A stretch of 8,768 nucleotides of DNA from an uncultured Oscillospiraceae bacterium (GTDB lineage Bacteria; Bacillota; Clostridia; Oscillospirales; Oscillospiraceae): NCBI GenBank assembly GCA_910588625.1, contig CAJUQN010000001.1, forward strand, positions 194,689 to 203,456, read 5' to 3'. A program made the translations under genes and the position numbers. The notes beneath the pieces are model-generated. The model saw only the letters and a list, made by a program, of their open reading frames with translations. It had not been told where the DNA came from and searched no databases. Positions 1 to 6,408 of this stretch are shown piece after piece. Position 1 is the stretch's first letter, and each line of letters starts with the position of its first letter.

Positions 1-29
1 ATGGCTGTCGTTCTCTTTCTGTCGGTCAT
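1..29 (-). CDS. 5' end of a probable MobC-type relaxosome gene (partial, runs off the window)
   Basis: On the minus strand an ATG at 29-27 opens a reading frame beginning MTDRKRTTA that continues past the window edge. An AAAGGAG ribosome-binding site lies 8 nt upstream, so initiation here is well supported. A short basic N-terminus following a hairpin-rich, oriT-like intergenic region is the usual arrangement for MobC-like relaxosome accessory proteins of Firmicute conjugative elements, which help the relaxase bind oriT. Only nine codons are visible, so the family call is inference from the start and the context. The start itself is more certain than the product. Confidence 0.45.
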
Positions 30-59
30 TTGATCCGCTCCTTTCTGGCCGGGGTGATA

Positions 60-155
60 GGGGTAGAACCCCTCTCGGCAAAAGGTGCCGCCCGCTTTTG
101 GGGTGCCCCCGGCAACACAAAAGCTATGCTCGCTACCCCACAAGACAGGGTAGCG
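60..155 (-). other. Hairpin cluster, candidate origin of transfer (oriT)
   Basis: Four short inverted repeats are packed together: GGGGT/ACCCC (60-72), CGGCA/TGCCG (76-90), GGGG/CCCC (100-109) and a perfect 8-bp CGCTACCC/GGGTAGCG pair with a 9-nt loop (131-155). They lie directly upstream of the probable mobC start. oriT commonly sits next to mobC/relaxase genes and contains an inverted repeat beside the nick site. I cannot identify a known nick sequence, so this is a structural and positional call. The alternative is a regulatory leader for the mob gene. Confidence 0.4.
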
Positions 156-210
156 GGGTGTCGTTTGGCGGCTTCTTTTCTGCGGAGCGTTGGGGGACAA
201 ATAGATTCAG

Positions 211-272
211 TGACGGCAGTTCTGCCGTCATCGTTGGTTTCGGTTGGCTGGGTGACGGCAATTCTGCCGTTA
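211..272. repeat. Two directly repeated palindromes, TGACGGCA-N4-TGCCGTCA, 42 bp apart
   Basis: The first copy (211-230) is a perfect palindrome with 8-bp arms around GTTC. The second (253-272) has the same left arm, loop ATTC and a right arm with one change (TGCCGTTA). A third half-arm, TGCCGTT, follows at 280-286. The 42-bp spacing is about four helical turns, which would place the sites on one face of the DNA. Their position between the candidate oriT and the upstream terminator suggests protein-binding sites (relaxosome or regulator). No binding protein can be named from this window. Confidence 0.5.
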
Positions 273-403
273 TATTGTTTGCCGTTCTATCCAGGAGTGT
301 TCCGCCCCCTTTCAACGGCGTTGTCTCGCTCGCTCCCTGGGTTGGAAGGTCTTAGCGTAATTATCACTCTCGGACGGTCATTCTGTTGTCAGGGCAAAAA
401 AGA

Positions 404-482
404 AGCCGGTACACAGACGCACCAACCCCAGCGGGAGTTTTCCTCTCGCTGGGGTTCTTGTGTGGTTGTCTATGTACCGGCT
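404..482 (-). terminator. Long hairpin, intrinsic terminator for minus-strand transcripts
   Basis: Outer arms AGCCGGTACA (404-413) and TGTACCGGCT (473-482) are perfectly complementary. An inner 14-bp stem (424-437 with 443-456) has a single G·T-type mismatch around a short loop. On the minus strand the hairpin is followed directly by TCTTTTTT, as expected of a Rho-independent terminator. On the plus strand no T tract follows. It would insulate the mob region from transcription coming from the cargo genes to its right. Confidence 0.65.
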
Positions 483-619
483 CAAAAGCCGTATTCAGTT
501 CGCCCATCAAATGGGATTTTTAGTTTAACATATAGAACTGGTGTTTGTCAATACAGATTGGAAAGATTTTTGCAAGTCGTGCAATGTTTGTCGTCAGCAT
601 GAAAATTTATAATGAAAAC
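483..619. other. AT-rich intergenic stretch, no gene seen
   Basis: No frame here has both a credible start and a protein-like sequence. Two small hairpins can be seen: CCCAT-caa-ATGGG followed by ATTTTT (503-520), too short to call a terminator, and TTGCA-agtcg-TGCAA near 570-585. The right edge is the TA that flanks the first MITE. Confidence 0.4.
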
Positions 620-759
620 TATAGCAGTCGTCTAAATTACCGACAATGATTTTGTAGGGGCGGGTATTACCCGCCCGTCCGGAAGGGCTGTGCCGTGTCA
701 CCTTGCGGGCGGATGATATCCGCCCCTACTGAGTGTTACGCATTTTGTTGATTGCTATA
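620..759. mobile_element. MITE-like element, copy 1
   Basis: The element is about 136 bp, flanked by TA dinucleotides (620-621 and 758-759). Its ends read TAGCAGTCGTC and, on the other strand, TAGCAATCAAC, an imperfect terminal inverted repeat. Inside are perfect arms GTAGGGGCGG (654-663) and CCGCCCCTAC (720-729). Nested within these are hairpins GGGTA-t-TACCC and GGGCGGAT-gat-ATCCGCCC. It has no coding capacity. The TA flanks fit a non-autonomous derivative of a Tc1/mariner/IS630-type transposon. The inner end starts about 10 nt beyond the lipoprotein stop codon, so it may also terminate that transcript. A related copy lies at 3520-3649. Confidence 0.65.
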
Positions 760-769
760 GTACAGCTTC

Positions 770-1213
770 TCAGTGGGCAGCTTCTACCGTCACAATGCTG
801 GAGTCGCCCTTCCGGGCCTGCTCCAAAACGGCCTGCGCCAGCATCTGGAAGGTACTGTGGGAGGAGGTGGCCCCCGAAATCGCGTCGATCACGCCCTCGC
901 CCTGCCCCTCCAGAAGCTGGCCCGCGTAATAGCGGGTGTACTCGTTGGGGTAGGTGCCGTTGGAGTGGAGCATGTTCTGCATATAGGCGTTGTCCCAGCT
1001 CTTAATAAAGCCGCTGGCGTTCTCTGCGTTGTACTCCACCGAGATAATGCTGCCGCCCTTCACCAGAATGGTGATGTATTCCTTCCAGCCGTGGCTGAAC
1101 TGGGACATCTGGGCGGTATAGTACCCGTCCTGGAGCCCCGCCTGGCCCCCGCAGGCTGTCAGCAGCGCCGCCGTCATCAGCAGGCTCAAAAGCATGGCGA
1201 AAATCCGTTTCAT
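770..1213 (-). CDS. FMN-binding (flavinylated) lipoprotein
   Basis: This is a small exported electron-transfer protein of 147 aa. Residues 1-20 are a lipoprotein signal peptide ending in the lipobox LTAC with lipidated Cys21, so the mature protein should be anchored outside the membrane. The rest is one FMN_bind domain. Its C-terminal half carries DAISGAT (110-116), matching the D-x-x-SGAT motif in which the last Thr receives FMN through a phosphoester bond in NqrC/RnfG-type proteins. The ATG at 1213 overlaps the chemoreceptor stop as ATGA, with AAGGAG (1225-1230) 11 nt upstream. A GTG at 1222 is only 2 nt from that site and is less likely. Membership of the FMN_bind family is clear. Its electron partner is unknown, and no flavin transferase (ApbE) is in the window. 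Confidence 0.87.
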   Translation of the reverse strand: MKRIFAMLLSLLMTAALLTACGGQAGLQDGYYTAQMSQFSHGWKEYITILVKGGSIISVEYNAENASGFIKSWDNAYMQNMLHSNGTYPNEYTRYYAGQLLEGQGEGVIDAISGATSSHSTFQMLAQAVLEQARKGDSSIVTVEAAH

Positions 1214-3249
1214 GTGCCGCACTTCTCCTTCAAGATAAATTTACGCACCTGGGCCTGGAGGGACTCGGCCTCCTTGGCCAGCGAGCTGCTGGACAGCTCC
1301 GTCTCCCCGGCGTTCTGGAGGTTGCGGTCCGCGATGCCGGAGATGGCGGCGATCCGCTCCTCCATAACGGCCAGGGCCGTCTCCTGGCCCTGTACCGCTG
1401 CCGCCAGCTGGTCCGAGATGGTGTTGATCTGGTCGGACACGTCGGAAATCGCCCGGAGGGAGCCGGCGGTATCAGCGGTCAGCTCCACGCCGGTCTGGAT
1501 GATGGCCTTGGTGTTGTTGACCATGTTGGTGGCGCTCTTGGCGGCTTCCGCGCTCTTGGCGGCCAGCTGCTTCACCTCGTTGGCCACAACGGCGAAGCCC
1601 TTTCCGGCGGCACCCGCCCGGGCCGCCTCCACCGAAGCGTTGAGGGACAGGATGTTGGTCTGGAAGGCGATATCCTCGATGGCCTTCGCGATTTTTGTGA
1701 TCTGCTGGGCGTTGCCGCTGATGTCGTCCATGGCGGAGGAGAGGGCGGACATCTGCTCGTTGGCGCTCTGGATGCGCCGGGTGATCTCCTCCGTCTGGGC
1801 GCGGGTCTGGCCGCTGCTCTCCGTCACGTCGGCCAGCCGCTCCTTCACGTGGGCCACCTCGCTGACCAGCTCCTCGGTGGACTGGTTCTGTTCCAGTGAA
1901 GCCTGGTGCAGCTGGGCCGACTGGCCGCTCAGCTGCTCCGCCATGGCGGTGAGCCGGTCGGCGGCGGCCCGGAACCCGAGGAGTGTTTCGTTCATCGACT
2001 GGGTGATGGTGCACAGGCTGGCGCGGATGAGCACAAAGTCCCCCTTGTAGTCCACCTGGGGGTCGGTGCGCAGGTCGCCGCCGGCCACGTGGGTCAGCAC
2101 CTGCTGGATGTCGGATATGTACCGGTTCATGCTTTCCAGGGTGGCGTCCAGGGTCTGAGTCATGACCTCCAGCTCGTCGCCGGTGTCAACAGGGAGCACC
2201 TCCGTATGCAGGTCGCCGCCGGAGAGGGCCACCATCCGGTCGGTGACCCGCTTCACCGGGCGGGAAATGGACCGGGCAAAGCGCAGGATCAGCAGGATGG
2301 AGACGGCCAGCCCCACCAGAGTGGCCATGACCGACATGGCCATCGCCCAGTTGATGAAATGGTTGTAATCCGACTTGGGAATCTGGATCACCAGCGACCA
2401 CTGCGTCCCCCGAATGGGGGAGAAGGCCACCAGCATTTTCCGCCCATCGATGGAGAACTCCGTGGCCCCTGTCTCCCCAGTGGCCACCCGCTCCACAGCC
2501 TTCCCGCTGCCGCCGCTGAGCTGGGCCAGCGTGCTGCCGCTGAGCACCAGCCCCTGGTCCGGGTGACCGGTGACGATGCCCTCCCGGTTGGCCATGAAGG
2601 CCATGCCGCTGCGCCCGATGTTGATGCTGCTGATTACGTCGTTGAGGGTGTCGTATTTGTAGATGCCCATTACGTAGAAGGCGGTTTCGCCGTCCTCCTT
2701 CACTGGCATCCCCATAGTGACCCCCAGCTTGCCCTGGTAGACAGTGGTGGAGTCGGTGGTCAGATTGTCCGTCTCCTTCAAAAGGGTGAAGAAATCGCCG
2801 TCCAGGCGTTCCGGCGCGCCGTCGATCCCCTGGAGCAGCCGGCCGTCCAGTCCGTAAAGAGCAACCGTATGAAACTCATAGATCTCCGCCGCTTCCTCCA
2901 GCACCGCCATGCGGTTCGCCGCGGTCGCTACGGCGTCGGGGCGCGGAGCCCCCGCCCCCTCCGGATCGGCGGCGGCCACCGTGCTCATCCGGGGGTCGCC
3001 GGCAATGGTCATCATGCGGTCCGCCAGCATGTGGATGTTGGCCTCCACCGTCTTTGCCGACTGCCGGGCCATCGGCTGAAGGCTGTCCAGTAAAATGTTG
3101 TTGGCCAGTGACTGAAGGGAAAGGGCCATAATGACACAGCATATGACCACCAAAATCAGAATGTTGAGGGTGGTGTTTCTCAATATCCTTCTGTTCAGGC
3201 TCCGCTTTATCCCCCGTCCGCCGAGGGAATCCCCCTGCTTTCCTGCCAC
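1210..3249 (-). CDS. Methyl-accepting chemotaxis protein (dCache sensor, HAMP, MCP signalling domain)
   Basis: This 679-aa transmembrane chemoreceptor relays extracellular stimuli to CheA/CheW. A basic N-terminus precedes TM1 (about 28-46). The extracellular part (about 50-298) resembles a double-Cache domain, with the membrane-proximal module around GRSGMAFMANREGIVTGHPD. TM2 is about 301-323. A first HAMP (about 324-376, SRPVKRV...GDLHTEV) is followed by a second HAMP-like repeat (about 377-430, GGDLRTD). The signalling tip is intact at about 525-560 (EDIAFQTNILSLNASVEAAR, then GKGFAVVANEV). No C-terminal CheR-tethering pentapeptide is seen. The start is GTG with GGAG 10 nt upstream. The ligand cannot be read from the sequence. 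The ATGA-coupled FMN lipoprotein downstream suggests a redox-related input, which is inference. DNA is markedly GC-rich relative to the genes to its right. Confidence 0.95.
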   Translation of the reverse strand: MAGKQGDSLGGRGIKRSLNRRILRNTTLNILILVVICCVIMALSLQSLANNILLDSLQPMARQSAKTVEANIHMLADRMMTIAGDPRMSTVAAADPEGAGAPRPDAVATAANRMAVLEEAAEIYEFHTVALYGLDGRLLQGIDGAPERLDGDFFTLLKETDNLTTDSTTVYQGKLGVTMGMPVKEDGETAFYVMGIYKYDTLNDVISSINIGRSGMAFMANREGIVTGHPDQGLVLSGSTLAQLSGGSGKAVERVATGETGATEFSIDGRKMLVAFSPIRGTQWSLVIQIPKSDYNHFINWAMAMSVMATLVGLAVSILLILRFARSISRPVKRVTDRMVALSGGDLHTEVLPVDTGDELEVMTQTLDATLESMNRYISDIQQVLTHVAGGDLRTDPQVDYKGDFVLIRASLCTITQSMNETLLGFRAAADRLTAMAEQLSGQSAQLHQASLEQNQSTEELVSEVAHVKERLADVTESSGQTRAQTEEITRRIQSANEQMSALSSAMDDISGNAQQITKIAKAIEDIAFQTNILSLNASVEAARAGAAGKGFAVVANEVKQLAAKSAEAAKSATNMVNNTKAIIQTGVELTADTAGSLRAISDVSDQINTISDQLAAAVQGQETALAVMEERIAAISGIADRNLQNAGETELSSSSLAKEAESLQAQVRKFILKEKCGT

Positions 3250-3361
3250 GTTTCAGTCGCTCCTTTTCCTGATGATTTTTGTCAGTAGACAGAATAAAAG
3301 CCTCTTGTACCCTTCCCGCGGACATCACGCCCGGCTGGACTGGCAGCAATTGACTTGAATC

Positions 3362-3370
3362 AGTATAGCA
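3362..3370 (-). promoter_or_regulatory. Extended -10 promoter element upstream of the chemoreceptor gene
   Basis: On the minus strand TGC-TATACT forms an extended -10 box (TATACT at 3367-3362). It would give a leader of about 100 nt before the GTG start at 3249. No good -35 hexamer lies at the right distance; the best is a weak TTCCAT. Extended -10 promoters tolerate this. I see no sigma-28 (flagellar) promoter consensus, which might have been expected for a chemotaxis gene. Confidence 0.4.
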
Positions 3371-3444
3371 TAAATTTATGGGAAATGGAAGTGCCTTTTT
3401 CCTCCCCCCTTTTTATCTCTCCTCAAGTTCGTCGACTATATATT

Positions 3445-3485
3445 AACCGCCCTGCTGGATGACAAATTCAACAGGACGGTTTTTT
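3445..3485 (+). terminator. Possible plus-strand terminator hairpin
   Basis: AACCGCCCTGCTG (3445-3457) pairs with CAACAGGACGGTT (3469-3481), followed by a T run to 3485. The layout is that of a Rho-independent terminator read left to right. As plus-strand RNA the stem has two C-A mismatches. As minus-strand RNA these become G-U pairs and the stem is fully paired, but no U tract follows. No plus-strand gene lies upstream, so it may be a relic or a structure acting on the minus strand. Confidence 0.35.
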
Positions 3486-3519
3486 ATCTTATTTATTGTT
3501 GGCCTGGTACATAATATGC

Positions 3520-3649
3520 TATAGCAGGATCCAAAATTGCTGACAAAGGCGCTCCGTAGGGCGCGACGACCCGGTGCGCCGTTTGCGGCAGGACGGCGGG
3601 CCGAGGTCGTCCCGCCCTACATTTGCCAGCAATTCTGATGATTGCTATA
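3520..3649. mobile_element. MITE-like element, copy 2
   Basis: The element is about 126 bp between TA dinucleotides (3520-3521 and 3648-3649). Its terminal inverted repeats of about 26 bp are imperfect: TAGCAGGATCCAAAATTGCT at the left and TAGCAATCATCAGAATTGCT at the right, on the other strand. Inner arms around GTAGGGCG and CGACGACC (left of centre) match the opposite side at about 15 of 16 positions. The outer ends and GTAGGG(G)CGG arms match copy 1 at 620-759, while the centres differ. No coding capacity. The right end lies 1 nt from the TAA that closes the broken nuclease gene, so it may have truncated that gene or may end its transcript. Confidence 0.65.
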
Positions 3650-3650
3650 A

Positions 3651-4628
3651 TTAAACATTTGAAGCTGATAATTTATTATCTCTGGCATCAATCAGCACGA
3701 TATCAGGACATCCAGCAATACCAAGTTCATTGAGAATTCGTGTAACCTTTTCCAATTCTGCGTCACTGAAAAATAGGATGACTTTTATTGCACGCTCTGT
3801 CCCGTTAGCTTTTTTGTATACCTCGACTTGATTTTCTAAATTCTTTTTTAACTTTGAATTGGATGCCAATTTAAACTCAACCAATGTCGCATCTTTGCTT
3901 CCTTTTGAAATTTTAAAATCAACTGGACCGCGACCATTATTAACTTCACGGTTTACATCAAAATCTGTTGCATACCAAACTAAACGATACATAATCTGGA
4001 GGTCGTTTTCACGCTTAAGAGGATGACCGTTCAGATAAAACAAACGATACCCGTCCATGTTCTCAATGACATCTTTTAAAAACTGAACTCGCTGATACGC
4101 TTCATCATGGGAATTAGCATTAATTTTATAAAACGCTGTTCGAGCATTCAAACATTGCGTAAGTTCTTGAAGTTGAGTATTAAATAGCATCCTGACTTCT
4201 TGGACGGCCTGAGTACTAATAGAAGTTGCTTTTTCTTCATTATCTTCCTTATATTTAATATAATAGTCAATTAATTCGGGATGTGAACGAATCAATTCTG
4301 TAGCAATCCAATTCTTCTCCGTTTTAGACAATTCTTTTTGCTTTTTTGAAAGAACTTCGGTAAAATATTGATTTAATTCAAATCGAAGTGTTGCATCTTC
4401 GACCGAAGGGGCAATGTTCTGAAGATTGCCTAACATATCCGCTCTGTTTATAAATGTTTCATCCTGTGTCAACAAGTCACGCGGAGTGAGCAAAACATAG
4501 TCGTTATTACAATAAGGTAAAATGTATTCTTTTGTTCTCCAAGTTTTGGTTTCATAATTAAATTCAACTCTTGGAACACAAACTGTTTTGCATTGTGATG
4601 GTGACAGGTTTTCTTTGGCAAATGCCAT
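3651..4628 (-). CDS. Surviving C-terminal reading frame of the broken nuclease gene (325 aa)
   Basis: This is the longest uninterrupted part of the broken gene and the piece automated annotation would probably call. It contains the whole PD-(D/E)XK-like core (residues about 205-290: GPVDF, VEFKL, and the hydrophobic strand IKVILFF). The ATG at 4628 has no recognisable ribosome-binding site, and the frame is protein-like upstream of it (about seven codons, VLLNYT), so it is better explained as the tail of a longer gene. Independent translation is possible but unsupported. Confidence 0.35.
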   Translation of the reverse strand: MAFAKENLSPSQCKTVCVPRVEFNYETKTWRTKEYILPYCNNDYVLLTPRDLLTQDETFINRADMLGNLQNIAPSVEDATLRFELNQYFTEVLSKKQKELSKTEKNWIATELIRSHPELIDYYIKYKEDNEEKATSISTQAVQEVRMLFNTQLQELTQCLNARTAFYKINANSHDEAYQRVQFLKDVIENMDGYRLFYLNGHPLKRENDLQIMYRLVWYATDFDVNREVNNGRGPVDFKISKGSKDATLVEFKLASNSKLKKNLENQVEVYKKANGTERAIKVILFFSDAELEKVTRILNELGIAGCPDIVLIDARDNKLSASNV

Positions 4629-5125
4629 CGTATAGTTTAATAGTACTTTTTCGCAAAATTTGTTGTAAAGTCACTGATTTTATCCCGGCCAACTAATGGG
4701 CTAATCAAGCACAGCTTCTCTAAATGTGAACTCTTAGTTATTTGCTCTTTTCCAAATTCTCTAAAAATTGTTTTAAGGCCTAAAAATAAATTTTCGGCGA
4801 AGTCCTTCCCTAATCCACGTCCTCCATTTCCATCCAAGCTAAAACCCAACCATGTCTGCTTTACCTCTGAAAATAAATACCATGACGATAGCATTCCTTT
4901 AGGCGGCGTGTCATAGTTTCCCGCCTGCTGTTGCAAAAACAATAAATAGCGAATGATCTCAGCATGAATTTGTTAATATTCTGGTTTCTCGCTATTAAAT
5001 AACAGAAATGGATCTACAAAGAGGGGCATATCATTTATCAGAGAAATATTCACAGCACCATAAGATTCAATAATATCCTCATCCACATCGAAAAAATCTG
5101 AAAAATAAATTTTAAGTTCTTCCAC
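3651..5125 (-). pseudogene. Broken PD-(D/E)XK nuclease-like gene: one nonsense codon and one frameshift
   Basis: Three reading-frame pieces join into one protein of about 491 codons. GTG 5125, with a GGGGAG site 4 nt upstream, starts a 50-residue piece (VEELKIYFSDFFDVDED ... NSEKPEY) stopped by TAA at 4973-4975. The same frame continues QIHAEIIRYLLFL to a stop at 4637-4639. Losing one base of a Tyr codon near 4643 would explain the shift into the final frame (LLNYTMAFAKENLSP). The C-terminal piece carries GRGPVDF, then VEFKL 14 residues later, the D ... E-x-K signature of PD-(D/E)XK nucleases (D237, E251, K253 counted from ATG 4628). I do not recognise a named family. It is the last gene of the defence operon, 84 nt after the HEPN gene, with a weak possible promoter at 5147-5175. 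A sequencing error could mimic either lesion, though two are less likely. Confidence 0.75.
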
Positions 5126-5209
5126 AAGGCTCCCCTCCCTCAACCGATTTTCTAACTACCCTATATCTACATCAACAGAAGTGGCCCAATCCACTATCAG
5201 ATTTGGCGG

Positions 5210-5950
5210 TTACTGCGACTTTAGCGGTTCTATTATCTTTGAATAAAGCACCGCTTCATCAATTTTATACATCAACATACTTGCGAATATCAGACAACGC
5301 ATAGCGTCATCCCGTTCTATTTGTATATTTGCGTGGGCTTTAGGATTACGCAAGGCTGACATCGCTCCTGCAAGCATCTCCATAAATCCTTTTTGTGTAT
5401 TCGCACCAGAATCAGTGGAACGATCACAAAATTCTATCAAAGGGTTCTTTGTAGAAAACACCCTTTTCATTGCCGCATCGCCATCAGGGATATCCTCTCC
5501 AGGTTTTACCACCTGAAAAAGCCTTTTTACTCTATCATTTATTTCAATAAACGCATCACAAGCCGCGTTAGCATAACTACCATCAAAATAGAGTTTCTTT
5601 GATACTTGAGCTATCCGAGGATGAATCAAATGGCACCAATTGTCTTGTCTATTGAAATTCTGTGCCAACAAGATATCTAATACTTCAATTCCTTGTCCAA
5701 AGGCAAATGGATTTATGTAAATATGAATGGTATTCCAACTTGCGGGAACTTCTCTAAACAGTCTATTTTTGATTGTCATCAACTGATTGCTAAGAACAGG
5801 TTGCTCACGCTCAATATCTTTAGCAATAATAAGAAGCCCTTCGCGGATATTTGTTACATCCGCAGTAGAAACCGGCATATTCAAAACATTTGGTTGATTT
5901 GATAAATTCCGCATCCAACAGCACACAGTATTTATTTTATTTATGTCCAC
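5210..5950 (-). CDS. TIGR02391/Ymh-type HEPN-domain protein, candidate toxin RNase
   Basis: The protein is 246 aa. Its C-terminal half (about 107-233) reads HLIHPRIAQVSKKLYFDGSY, then AFIEINDRVK, then GAMSALRNPKAHANIQ, the pattern of the TIGR02391 (Hypoth_Ymh) family. R201-N-P-K-A-H206 fits the R-X4-6-H active-site motif of HEPN ribonucleases, which act in abortive-infection and toxin systems. The N-terminal 100 residues are of unknown type and contain no membrane segment. The GGGAG site (5958-5962) is 7 nt before GTG 5950 but only 1 nt from ATG 5956, so I chose the GTG. The gene follows vsr by about 30 nt in the same operon. The family call is firm; RNase activity and a trigger are inference from the motif and the location. 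Confidence 0.83.
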   Translation of the reverse strand: MDINKINTVCCWMRNLSNQPNVLNMPVSTADVTNIREGLLIIAKDIEREQPVLSNQLMTIKNRLFREVPASWNTIHIYINPFAFGQGIEVLDILLAQNFNRQDNWCHLIHPRIAQVSKKLYFDGSYANAACDAFIEINDRVKRLFQVVKPGEDIPDGDAAMKRVFSTKNPLIEFCDRSTDSGANTQKGFMEMLAGAMSALRNPKAHANIQIERDDAMRCLIFASMLMYKIDEAVLYSKIIEPLKSQ

Positions 5951-5982
5951 ATTCATTCTCCCAGCATTTTATATTATTTCCC

Positions 5983-6402
5983 CTAAGAGCAAATTTTTAA
6001 TAAAGTAGCCATTTTAAGCATTAGAATGTCAGTGTTCTTCTTTTTTAGTTCGCACTCCCAAATCCGTAATACTGTCCACCCGCGTGCTTCAAACATAGCT
6101 GTTACTTCTTGGTCATGTTTTATATTCCGTTCTCGTTTCTTTTGCCAATACTCTTGGTCATCTGCGGGACGGGTGTTCCGGCAATCATGCCCATGCCAGA
6201 AACAGCCATCTACAAACACTGCGATCCTTTCCTTTGGAAACACAAAATCGGGATGACCCTTAACAGGATAATTCCGCCGCCAGCCAGTGATACCATTCTG
6301 TTTGAATATTTCAATCAAGCGAAGTTCTGTAGACTTATTCTTTTTTGACTTGACCCGCCGCATGATATCAGAGCGTTTTTCTTCATCAAACACATCCGCC
6401 AC
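5983..6402 (-). CDS. vsr: Very short patch repair (Vsr) mismatch endonuclease
   Basis: The protein is 139 aa, a usual length for Vsr. It nicks next to T:G mismatches left by deamination of 5-methylcytosine, starting repair back to C:G, and so travels with C5-methyltransferases. Motifs in order: EEKRSDIMRRVKSKKNKSTE at the N-terminus with Glu26; GHPDFVFP with the catalytic Asp52; FVDGCFWHGHDC (63-74); and WECEL (115-119). Cys67, His72, Cys74 and Cys117 match the structural zinc ligands, and His70 an active-site histidine. The GTG start at 6402 has AGGTGA 6 nt upstream, and that site overlaps the stop of the preceding gene. Spacing of 6 nt implies one transcript with the methyltransferase and DUF4928 genes. 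The gene looks intact. Confidence 0.95.
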   Translation of the reverse strand: MADVFDEEKRSDIMRRVKSKKNKSTELRLIEIFKQNGITGWRRNYPVKGHPDFVFPKERIAVFVDGCFWHGHDCRNTRPADDQEYWQKKRERNIKHDQEVTAMFEARGWTVLRIWECELKKKNTDILMLKMATLLKICS

Positions 6403-6408
6403 AGCAAA

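Noticed and set aside
211..272. Short spaced repeats considered as a CRISPR array
   Set aside because: Only two copies, self-palindromic, spacer too short and no cas genes; better read as protein-binding sites.
98..355. Plus-strand open frame of 85 aa and the minus-strand frame at 133-315
   Set aside because: Both read through the palindromic repeats, which create a false repeated peptide; no usable start signals.
30..602. Plus-strand open frame of 190 aa across the left intergenic region
   Set aside because: It runs through the hairpin cluster, palindromes and terminator, has no ribosome-binding site and no protein-like pattern.
773..2050. Long plus-strand open frame (425 aa) opposite the chemoreceptor and lipoprotein genes
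   Set aside because: It is antisense to two clear genes; long antisense frames are expected in GC-rich coding DNA and its protein shows no family features.
1906..3093. Plus-strand open frame of 395 aa, His/Gly/Arg-rich
   Set aside because: Shadow of the chemoreceptor gene; low-complexity composition with no domain-like pattern.
3250..3361. Chemoreceptor leader considered as a c-di-GMP or other riboswitch
   Set aside because: I could not find conserved riboswitch core motifs; only a ribosome-binding site is clear.
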